Shown: piece by piece, positions 46,861-53,182 of the stretch | Position numbering within the stretch: position 1 is the first letter of the stretch | Layout of the letters: each line of letters begins with the position of its first letter | DNA from: an uncultured Pseudomonadota bacterium | GTDB lineage: Bacteria > Pseudomonadota > Gammaproteobacteria > Steroidobacterales > Steroidobacteraceae | Assembly (NCBI GenBank): GCA_903868595.1 | Contig: CAIPVV010000027.1 | Span: forward strand, 1-53,182 | Direction of reading: 5' to 3' | Length of the DNA: 53,182 bases | The notes under the pieces: model-generated | The model's input: only the letters and a program-made list of their open reading frames with translations | The model's database searches: none | What the model was told of the DNA's origin: nothing | Program-made: the position numbers and the translations under genes

Positions 46861-48213
46861 CTAGCCGGTCAGCGTCCGCAAGAGATTCGAGTAATCCTCA
46901 CGCATCCGCTGCTCCGTGTCCTGCAGTTCCCGGATGCGCTTGCAGGCATGCATGACCGTCGTGTGGTCGCGTCCGCCGAAGGCATCGCCGATCTCCGGCA
47001 GGCTGTGCTGCGTGAGTTCCTTGGCCAGCGTCATCGCCACCTGGCGGGGCCGGGCGATGGACCGGTTGCGTCGCTGAGACAGCAGGTCCGCCACGCGCAC
47101 CTTGAAGTAGTCCGCGACGGTCTTCTGGATGTTCTCGATCGTCACGAGCTTGGCCTGCAGCGTAAGCAGGTCCTTGAGCGCCTCCTTGGCAAACTCCAGC
47201 GTGATCGGCTGCCCGGTGAAGCGGGCATTGGCGATCACGCGCCGCAGCGCCCCTTCCAGCTCGCGCACGTTGGAGCGGATGCGCTTGGCAATGAAGAACG
47301 CCACTTCATCCGGCAACTCCACCTGCACCGCCTGCGCCTTGCTCTTGAGGATCGCCACGCAGGTCTCCAGCTCCGGCGGCTCGATGGCCACGGTAAGGCC
47401 CCAGCCGAAGCGGGACTTGAGCCGCTCCTCCAGCCCCGCGACCTCCTTCGGATACCGGTCGCAGGTCAGGATGATCTGGTTCTGGCTCTCCAGCAGCGCA
47501 TTGAACGTGTGGAAGAACTCCTCCTGCGAGCGGTCCTTGCCGGCGAAGAACTGGATGTCGTCGATCAGCAGCGCCGAGAGCGTCCGATAGGAATTCTTGA
47601 ACTCGTTCATGGTGTTGTGCTGCAGCGCCCGCACCATGTCGCCGACGAACCGCTCGGAGTGCACGTAGGCCACCCGCGCCTGCGGGTCACGCGTCTTGAT
47701 CAGGTGCCCGATGGCATGCATCAGGTGGGTCTTGCCCAGGCCCACCCCCCCGTAGATGAACAGCGGGTTGTAGGCCTTGCCCGGGTTCTCGGCGACCTGG
47801 ATTGCAGCGGCCTTGGCAAAATGATTGCTCTTGCCTTCGACGAACGCGTCGAACGTGGATTCCGGGTTCAAGCGCACGCCCAGCAACATCGGGGCGTTGT
47901 GGCGGGCACGGGCCGAGGGTTCCGGCGCCATCACCGGGGGCGGGGCCACGGCAGGCGCCCGGGAGCCCACTTCGACGCTGAAAGGCACCTGCTCCCCGGC
48001 CACTTCCGTCAGGATCGTCGCGATCCGCGTCGCAAGATTTGCGCTGATCCAGTCAACAACGAAGCGGTTCGGCGCCAATAGGCGCAACTTACCGTCCGTT
48101 TCGACCACTTGGAGCGGACGTATCCAGGTGTTGTACTGCTGCTCCGGGAGCTCGTGCTCCAGCGCAGCGGTCACCATGGACCAGAGAGACAAAGAGGGGG
48201 CCTTGGCCGTCAT
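46861..48213 (-). CDS. dnaA: Chromosomal replication initiator DnaA
   Basis: A 450-residue initiator ATPase. Domain I (about 1-75) contains [28 protein letters not shown] short Pro-rich domain II follows, then AAA+ domain III with Walker [11 protein letters not shown] and Walker [13 protein letters not shown]. Domain IV carries the DNA-binding signature [15 protein letters not shown]. The ATG at 48213 matches the family start. It is divergent from rpmH, and the downstream interval to dnaN holds DnaA boxes. Confidence 0.98.
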   Translation of the reverse strand: MTAKAPSLSLWSMVTAALEHELPEQQYNTWIRPLQVVETDGKLRLLAPNRFVVDWISANLATRIATILTEVAGEQVPFSVEVGSRAPAVAPPPVMAPEPSARARHNAPMLLGVRLNPESTFDAFVEGKSNHFAKAAAIQVAENPGKAYNPLFIYGGVGLGKTHLMHAIGHLIKTRDPQARVAYVHSERFVGDMVRALQHNTMNEFKNSYRTLSALLIDDIQFFAGKDRSQEEFFHTFNALLESQNQIILTCDRYPKEVAGLEERLKSRFGWGLTVAIEPPELETCVAILKSKAQAVQVELPDEVAFFIAKRIRSNVRELEGALRRVIANARFTGQPITLEFAKEALKDLLTLQAKLVTIENIQKTVADYFKVRVADLLSQRRNRSIARPRQVAMTLAKELTQHSLPEIGDAFGGRDHTTVMHACKRIRELQDTEQRMREDYSNLLRTLTG

Positions 48214-48297
48214 GCTTTACGTCGGCGCTCGGGGGTCGCGGGCTGAAAGGATGCGCAGTCTATACCGGCCACGGGACCTTGCCATAGCCCATACGCC

Positions 48298-48326
48298 TTG
48301 ACACTGGCGGCCCCGCTGCGTACCCT
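48298..48326 (+). promoter_or_regulatory. rpmH promoter
   Basis: TTGACA (48298-48303), a 17-base spacer and TACCCT (48321-48326). The -35 is perfect and the -10 weak, ending 45 bases before the rpmH ATG. Confidence 0.6.
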
Positions 48327-48371
48327 GCCCGCCCGCTCAAGAAGCCAGTTTGACAGTCAGGTCTTGCTCCC

Positions 48372-48506
48372 ATGAAACGCACTTACCAGCCGAGCAAAAT
48401 CAAGCGCGTACGTACGCATGGCTTCCGCGCCCGCATGGCAACAGCCGACGGCCGGAAAGTTCTCGCCCGGCGCCGCGCCAAGGGCCGCAAGCGCCTGATC
48501 CCCTGA
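48372..48506 (+). CDS. rpmH: 50S ribosomal protein L34
   Basis: A 44-residue basic protein, [20 protein letters not shown] at the start and a [14 protein letters not shown] end, the standard L34 sequence. It binds 23S rRNA in the large subunit. It is followed by rnpA after 23 bases, the near-universal rpmH-rnpA pair. Confidence 0.98.
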   Translation: MKRTYQPSKIKRVRTHGFRARMATADGRKVLARRRAKGRKRLIP

Positions 48507-48529
48507 TCGCTGCGGAGCGCATCGCGCTC

Positions 48530-48913
48530 ATGCTGCCCGGGCAGAGCCGTCCCTTAGGCTTTCCGCCCCGCTCCAGGCTGCTCTCGCCGAAGGATTTCGA
48601 ACGCGTCTACGCCCTGCGCAGACGCGTCTCCGACAGCTTTTTCTCCGTGAACTACGCCCCGAGCCTGACCGGGCAGCCGCGCCTGGGCCTCTCCGTGGGC
48701 GCCAAGATGGTTGGCAATTCGGTCTCCCGCAACCGCGTGAAGCGCACGGTCCGGGAATCCTTCCGTTTGCACAGCGAGCAGCTGCCCGGCGTCGACCTCA
48801 TCGTGGGCGCGCGCGCCATGGCGCGTACCGCGCATAATGCGCGACTGCGGGAGAGCCTCGCGGAACTCTGGAAGAAGATAGCCAAACAATGCGCAGCCTC
48901 GCCCGCGGAGTAA
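48530..48913 (+). CDS. rnpA: Ribonuclease P protein component
   Basis: A 127-residue basic protein that binds the RNase P RNA and the 5' leader of pre-tRNA. The family pattern is [56 protein letters not shown] (with the RNR motif), and [10 protein letters not shown]. The ATG at 48530 is the closest to the L34 stop and starts at the usual place. It overlaps yidD by 25 bases. Confidence 0.95.
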   Translation: MLPGQSRPLGFPPRSRLLSPKDFERVYALRRRVSDSFFSVNYAPSLTGQPRLGLSVGAKMVGNSVSRNRVKRTVRESFRLHSEQLPGVDLIVGARAMARTAHNARLRESLAELWKKIAKQCAASPAE

Positions 48914-49122
48914 TCCGTGCCTACCAAGTGGTGATCAGCCCCCATCTGGGAACGCGCTGCCGTTTTCATCCCAGCTGTTCGCAGTACGCCTACGAGGCCC
49001 TGGGCCAGTACGGCGTCCTGCGCGGCAGCCACCTCGCGGTCAAGCGGCTCTGCCGCTGCCACCCCTTCAATGCCGGCGGCTACGATCCGGTGCCCACTGT
49101 CTGTAAAGCTTTAAAACAATGA
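48889..49122 (+). CDS. yidD: Membrane protein insertion efficiency factor YidD
   Basis: A 77-residue protein with the conserved Cys/Pro-rich pattern: [49 protein letters not shown]. It has an amphipathic N-terminus and acts with YidC at the inner membrane. It overlaps rnpA by 25 bases and yidC by four bases, typical of this operon. Confidence 0.95.
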   Translation: MRSLARGVIRAYQVVISPHLGTRCRFHPSCSQYAYEALGQYGVLRGSHLAVKRLCRCHPFNAGGYDPVPTVCKALKQ

Positions 49123-50822
49123 ACAACCCGAGACTGTTCCTGTGGGTCGCGCTCGCGCTGATCCTGTTCGTCAACTACCAGACCTGGGTGCGCGACTACG
49201 CCCCGGTCGCGCCCGTGGTGCAGACCGGCGCCAACGGCAAGCCGCTCTCGACGGACCTGGACTCCGCCGTGCCCCAGACCACGGGGGTGCCGGCCGCTGC
49301 CGGAGCCTCGCCCGCCACCCCCAGCGCCGGCACCGGCACCCCGGTCGCTGCGGTCGCCACGGCACCGGAGACGGCAGCCCCGGCCGAGGCCGGCTCCATC
49401 ACCGTCCACACGGACGTGCTGGACCTGAACATCGGCCTGCGTGGCGGTGAGCTCAACCGCGCCGACATCCTGCAGTACCCGAAGGTCAAGGGTGAGCCGG
49501 ACCCGGTGCGCCTGTTCCGCCGCGACGGCGCCGATGCGCTCTATGTCATGCAGACGGGCCTGGCCGGCGATGCCGCCGCCGGACCGCACCCGACGCACCA
49601 GGCCGTGTTCAAGTCGAGCTTCGATAAGTTCACGCTGCTGGACGGCGTCGATGAGCTGCGCGTGCCGCTGACCTGGATGAGCGAGGATGGCGTCAGCGTC
49701 ACCAAGACGTTCATCTTCCACCGCGGCGCCTACCAGGTGGACCTGGAATACACCGTGCAGAACGGCAGCACCGCACCGTGGAGCGCGGCGCCCTATGCGC
49801 AGATCCTGCACGACATGCCGCCGGTGGAGCGCTCCTACCTGCGCGTGGACACCTACGCCTTCGAGGGTCCTGCGCTCTACGACGGCAAGAAGTACCGCAA
49901 GCTCAAGCTCGACAACACCGATGACGCCAAGCTCTCCCAGGACATCACGCATGGCTGGTTCGCAGCGCTGCAGCACCACTTCGTCAGCGCACTGGTTCCC
50001 CCGGCCGACGAGAGCTACCACTACACGCTGAAGGTACGCGGCCACGAGTACCTGGCCACGGCCATGGGCCCGTCCCAGACGATCGCGTCGGGCGCGCAGG
50101 GCAGCTTCAAATCGACGCTGTTCGTCGGCCCCAAGCTGCAAGCCGCGCTGGAGAAGATCCACCCGGAACTCTCGCGCGTCGCCGACTACGGCATGCTTAC
50201 GATCCTCGCCCGGCCCCTCTTCTGGCTGTTGCAGAACGTGCACGGCCTGTTCGGCAACTGGGGCGTGACGATTATCCTCACGACATTCCTGCTGAAGCTG
50301 CTGCTCTACCCGCTCTCGGAGGCCAGCGGCAAGTCGATGGCCAAGATGAAGACGCTGGGCCCGCGCATCAAGAACCTGCAGGAGACCTACAAGGACGACC
50401 GCGAGAAGCTCGGCCGCGCCATGATGGATCTCTACAAGCGCGAGAAGATCAATCCCGCGGCCGGCTGCCTGCCGGTGGTGATCCAGCTGCCCGTTTTCCT
50501 CGCCTTCTACTGGGTGCTGCTGGAAACCGTGGAGATGCGCCAGGCGCCGTTCGTCGGCTGGATCCAGGACCTCTCCGCGCGTGATCCGTTCTTCATCCTG
50601 CCGGCCATCATGGCGGGCGCGATGTTCCTGCAGTACCGCCTGCAGCCCAAGCCCGCTGACGACATGCAGGCCAAGGTGTTCATGATCCTGCCGCTGGTGA
50701 TGTCGGCCACCTTCGCGTTCTTCCCGGCGGGCCTGGTGCTGTACTATGCGGTCAACACGCTGCTGGGCATCGCGCAGCAGTGGAACATCAACCGCCGCAT
50801 CGCCGTGGAGAGCGCCCGCTAG
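49119..50822 (+). CDS. yidC: Membrane protein insertase YidC
   Basis: A 567-residue gammaproteobacterial-type insertase. TM1 is at the N-terminus ([18 protein letters not shown]). An Ala/Pro/Thr-rich linker and a large periplasmic domain follow. The five-helix catalytic region carries the conserved groove Arg in [23 protein letters not shown], then [30 protein letters not shown] and [21 protein letters not shown]. It inserts and folds inner-membrane proteins with or without SecYEG. Overlap with yidD is ATGA. Confidence 0.97.
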   Translation: MNNPRLFLWVALALILFVNYQTWVRDYAPVAPVVQTGANGKPLSTDLDSAVPQTTGVPAAAGASPATPSAGTGTPVAAVATAPETAAPAEAGSITVHTDVLDLNIGLRGGELNRADILQYPKVKGEPDPVRLFRRDGADALYVMQTGLAGDAAAGPHPTHQAVFKSSFDKFTLLDGVDELRVPLTWMSEDGVSVTKTFIFHRGAYQVDLEYTVQNGSTAPWSAAPYAQILHDMPPVERSYLRVDTYAFEGPALYDGKKYRKLKLDNTDDAKLSQDITHGWFAALQHHFVSALVPPADESYHYTLKVRGHEYLATAMGPSQTIASGAQGSFKSTLFVGPKLQAALEKIHPELSRVADYGMLTILARPLFWLLQNVHGLFGNWGVTIILTTFLLKLLLYPLSEASGKSMAKMKTLGPRIKNLQETYKDDREKLGRAMMDLYKREKINPAAGCLPVVIQLPVFLAFYWVLLETVEMRQAPFVGWIQDLSARDPFFILPAIMAGAMFLQYRLQPKPADDMQAKVFMILPLVMSATFAFFPAGLVLYYAVNTLLGIAQQWNINRRIAVESAR

Positions 50823-52201
50823 CGCAGGGCGCAATCCTGGGCACCCCGCCGCACACCCCGCCGCGCGACACCATCGTCGCGTCCGCCACGCCGCCGGGCC
50901 GTGGCGGGGTTGGGGTGCTGCGCGTCTCCGGCCCGCTGACCCCGCACATCGCCACGGCCCTGCTGGGCGCCGTGCCCGAGCCACGCCGCGCGCGGCTCGC
51001 GCGCTTTACCGATGACCTCGACCAGCCCATCGACCTGGGCCTCGCGCTGTACTTCCCCGCGCCGCATTCCTTCACCGGCGAGGACGTGCTGGAACTGCAG
51101 GGTCATGGCGGCCCCATCGTGCAAGAGGCGCTCCTGGCCCGCATCCTGCAATTGGGGGCGCGCCGCGCGCGGCCCGGCGAGTTCAGTGAACGCGCCTATC
51201 TCAACGACAAGCTGGACCTCGCGCAGGCGGAGGCCATCGCGGACCTGATCGACGCCGGCTCCCAGGCCGCGGCGCGGGCCGCGCTGCGCTCGATGCAGGG
51301 AGCGTTCTCCGAACTCGTGCACGGCGTGACCGACGCCCTTACGGCGCTGCGCGTGTATGTCGAGGCGGCGATCGATTTCCCGGAAGAGGAAATCGACTTC
51401 CTCTCAACCGGCGAACTGGCTGCGCGCCTTGCGCTGGTGCGTACGCGCCTGGAAGAAGTGGAACGCAGCGCCAAGCAGGGTCGCCTGCTGACGCAGGGCA
51501 TCCACGTCGTGATCGCCGGCCGTCCCAACGCCGGCAAGTCAACACTGCTGAACCGACTGGCCGGCTATGACGCTGCGATCGTCACCCCGGTTGCCGGCAC
51601 GACGCGGGACGTGCTGCGCGAACGAATCGACCTGGATGGCATGCCCTTGCACCTGATCGATACCGCAGGACTTCGCACCGACACCACCGACGTGATCGAG
51701 CAGGAAGGTATGCGCCGGGCCCGCGCCGAAATGCAGCGGGCGGACCGTGTGCTGTTCGTCATTGACGGTGTGGCCGATCCCACCGCGCAGGCCTACGTAG
51801 CCGAGCGCGGCACGCTTCCTGCGGGGATCCCGGTAACCCTCGTCTTCAACAAGGTGGATCTGGCCACGTCTCACGTCGCACCGCCCGACCTGCCGGATAG
51901 CCTGTGGCTGTCCGCCGCGACGGGGCAGGGGGTTCAAGCCCTGCGCGCTCATCTGAAGACCTCCATGGGGTACCAGGAGGAGGGCGCCGGGGCACTATCG
52001 GCCCGGGCCCGGCATCTGGATGCCTTGGGACGCGTGCGCAGGGACTTTGATCGCGCGGTGGGCCTGCTCGATGCGCGCCAGGGCGAACTGGTGGCGGAAG
52101 AGCTACGTCAGGCGCAAATGGCTCTGGGAGAGATTACCGGGGAGTTCAGCAGCGACGACCTGCTGGGCGCGATATTCGGCAGCTTCTGCATCGGAAAATA
52201 A
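50780..52201 (+). CDS. mnmE: tRNA uridine-5-carboxymethylaminomethyl GTPase MnmE
   Basis: A 473-residue GTPase that with MnmG modifies wobble uridines. It has a formyl-THF-binding N-domain ([21 protein letters not shown]) and a central helical domain. The G domain has [20 protein letters not shown] and NKVD, and the C-terminal FCIGK carries the catalytic Cys. The only in-frame ATG is at 50780, overlapping yidC by 43 bases. A CTG at 50837 would give 454 residues, nearer the family norm, so the start is uncertain. Its 3' end is followed directly by an integrase gene, as in SGI1-type islands; mnmG, normally next in related genomes, is not seen. Confidence 0.92.
   Translation: MEHQPPHRRGERPLAQGAILGTPPHTPPRDTIVASATPPGRGGVGVLRVSGPLTPHIATALLGAVPEPRRARLARFTDDLDQPIDLGLALYFPAPHSFTGEDVLELQGHGGPIVQEALLARILQLGARRARPGEFSERAYLNDKLDLAQAEAIADLIDAGSQAAARAALRSMQGAFSELVHGVTDALTALRVYVEAAIDFPEEEIDFLSTGELAARLALVRTRLEEVERSAKQGRLLTQGIHVVIAGRPNAGKSTLLNRLAGYDAAIVTPVAGTTRDVLRERIDLDGMPLHLIDTAGLRTDTTDVIEQEGMRRARAEMQRADRVLFVIDGVADPTAQAYVAERGTLPAGIPVTLVFNKVDLATSHVAPPDLPDSLWLSAATGQGVQALRAHLKTSMGYQEEGAGALSARARHLDALGRVRRDFDRAVGLLDARQGELVAEELRQAQMALGEITGEFSSDDLLGAIFGSFCIGK
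52178..52201 (+). other. Candidate attachment site at the mnmE 3' end
   Basis: The last codons encode FCIGK and stop (TTCTGCATCGGAAAATAA at 52184-52201). SGI1 and relatives integrate into exactly this part of mnmE/thdF. A recombinase gene begins 185 bases further on. Confidence 0.45.
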
Positions 52202-52312
52202 CCTCGAATCCAGAGGGGTTCCAAAGCATCCGCCAACGTACACTTTATCTTGTTGCATCCAACACTTACGCGTCCTAGCATGTCCAAGTGGTGCCGATAG
52301 CAGCCGGCTGAT

Positions 52313-52377
52313 CGTGTGTCCACATTGCTGTCCACCACCCTACGTGGACACGCGGTAGGCGAAGATGTGGACACACG
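52313..52377. repeat. Inverted TGTCCAC repeats before the integrase gene
   Basis: CGTGTGTCCACAT (52313-52325) is repeated inverted as ATGTGGACACACG (52365-52377). Between them lie TGTCCAC (52329-52335) and the inverted GTGGACA (52344-52350). Four copies in both orientations look like arm-type or autoregulatory binding sites. Confidence 0.7.
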
Positions 52378-52386
52378 GAGCGGGCA

Positions 52387-53182
52387 ATGGCGCTGACTGA
52401 TGCGACCCTGAAAGCCCTTAAGCCCCGGGAACGACGCTACAGCGTCACCGACGGGCGGGGTCTTTCCATCGAGATCTACCCGACCGGCGGCATGGCGTGG
52501 CGTTACCGCTACCGGGTCAGTGGCAGGCTGGAAAAGGTCGCCATTGGCAAATACCCCGCCACAAGCCTCAAGGACGCTCGCCAGAGGCGGGATGAGCTTG
52601 CCGGCGTGGTGGCGAAGGGCGCGTCCCCGGCCCGGCTGAAGCAGCTTCAGAAGGTCGCCTTGGCGGAGGCGACCACCGTCCGGGAGTTCGGAGAACGGTA
52701 TTTCACGGACGTCGTCAGCCGTGACCGCAAGAACACGAAGACGATGCGCCGCTACCTCGACAAGGTCATTTACCCGAAGCTAGGAGACCGCCGGATCCGC
52801 GAGGTCACACCCGCCGACATCCAAAGAATCGTGTTCGAGAAGAGGGACCACGGGTTCCCGGCGGCAGCCGCTGACCTTCGGAACCTGTGCAAGCGAATGT
52901 GGGACTACGCCTTCGTTCGGCAGGTGGCGGAAACTAACCCGGCGAGTGCCTTGCCGGTCCGGTTCATCACCAAGGCTCGACCCAGGACTCGGGCGCTGTC
53001 ACCGGACGAGATTCGGATCTACCTCACCACGCTGTACGGGTCTGGTATTCGGCGTCAGTTCAAACTCGCGCTGCACCTGATCCTGCTTACGCTGGCCCGC
53101 AAGGCTGAGCTTCTACAGGCGCGCTGGGAAGACATCGACTTCGACGCCGCCGAGTGGACGGTGCCGGAAGCAAATTCCAAGA
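52387..53182 (+). CDS. Tyrosine recombinase/integrase, P4 type (partial, runs off window)
   Basis: An open frame of 265 codons that leaves the window. It has the N-terminal DUF4102-like domain (LTDATLKALKP, LSIEIYPTGGMAWRYRYR, KVAIGKYPATSLKDARQRRDEL). A SAM-like core-binding domain (TVREFGERYFTDVV, IREVTPADIQRIV) and the start of the catalytic domain follow, including the first catalytic Arg in LILLTLARKAELLQARWEDIDFD. The remaining His-x-x-Arg and Tyr lie outside. P4-type integrases usually target tRNA ends, but some (SGI1) use mnmE. Codon use looks less GC-extreme than the origin genes, consistent with transfer. Confidence 0.92.
   Translation, partial: MALTDATLKALKPRERRYSVTDGRGLSIEIYPTGGMAWRYRYRVSGRLEKVAIGKYPATSLKDARQRRDELAGVVAKGASPARLKQLQKVALAEATTVREFGERYFTDVVSRDRKNTKTMRRYLDKVIYPKLGDRRIREVTPADIQRIVFEKRDHGFPAAAADLRNLCKRMWDYAFVRQVAETNPASALPVRFITKARPRTRALSPDEIRIYLTTLYGSGIRRQFKLALHLILLTLARKAELLQARWEDIDFDAAEWTVPEANSK

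Noticed and set aside
49080..50984. Minus-strand open frame of 634 codons opposite yidC
   Set aside because: YidC is unmistakable on the plus strand; the antisense product is Arg/Gly/His-rich without domains.
52202..52312. tRNA gene as the integration target
   Set aside because: No cloverleaf, no GGTTC-A-A-T-CC T-arm with matching stems was found; the mnmE end is the better candidate.
52108..52374. Minus-strand frame of 88 codons across the mnmE end and the integrase leader
   Set aside because: It overlaps mnmE codons and the repeat array and shows no family pattern.

Overview
This is a GC-rich bacterial chromosome segment from a gammaproteobacterium. The evidence is gene order: yibN-grxC-secB-gpsA beside a divergent envC, glnA with ntrBC, glyQ-glyS, and a complete origin block (gyrB-recF-dnaN-dnaA, then rpmH-rnpA-yidD-yidC-mnmE). 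A DUF4124 protein between glnA and ntrB and a PyrD of the PreA/PyrDB type point towards the Xanthomonadales/Nevskiales side of the class. That placement is inference and the genus cannot be read from the sequence.

Layout. 1-2.6 kb: the start of envC, then rhodanese, glutaredoxin, SecB and GpsA. 3-10.1 kb: an accessory block with a transporter carrying an N-terminal GPP34 (GOLPH3-like) domain, a VOC protein, a STAS-kinase fusion and a chemoreceptor without a visible HAMP domain. 10.5-10.8 kb: a decayed IS5-type transposase. 10.9-17.7 kb: TrmL, PyrD, an aminotransferase, an exported AHL-lactonase-like enzyme, an exported flavoprotein coupled to a SnoaL-like protein, and an MscS channel. 17.7-25.7 kb: nitrogen control (ntrC, ntrB, DUF4124, glnA with a sigma-54 promoter and an NtrC site) and glycyl-tRNA synthetase. 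25.7-37.3 kb: a probable catabolic region with a carotenoid oxygenase, a porin, an aromatic-acid-type MFS carrier, acetoacetyl-CoA synthetase and a tight five-gene operon (hydrolase, SnoaL-like, DUF1932 dehydrogenase, two exported SnoaL-like paralogues). 37.3-41.8 kb: envelope and stress genes mixed with gene remnants. 41.9-52.2 kb: the replication-origin block. 52.4 kb to the end: the start of a tyrosine recombinase, directly after the mnmE 3' end.

How the parts work together. glnA, ntrB and ntrC form a self-contained nitrogen-limitation circuit. The origin block holds a candidate oriC with DnaA boxes between dnaA and dnaN, and two perfect 16-bp parS-like palindromes inside recF. One of these lies where the -35 of the putative gyrB promoter would fall. 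The mnmE 3' end followed by a P4-like integrase looks like an integrated island using the same kind of site as SGI1.

The window also holds at least five decayed genes (IS5 transposase, MetE-like methyltransferase, FMN reductase, family III CoA-transferase, membrane glycosyltransferase-like protein). They sit mostly at the joints between modules. The least ordinary intact genes are the GPP34-transporter fusion and the STAS-kinase fusion.
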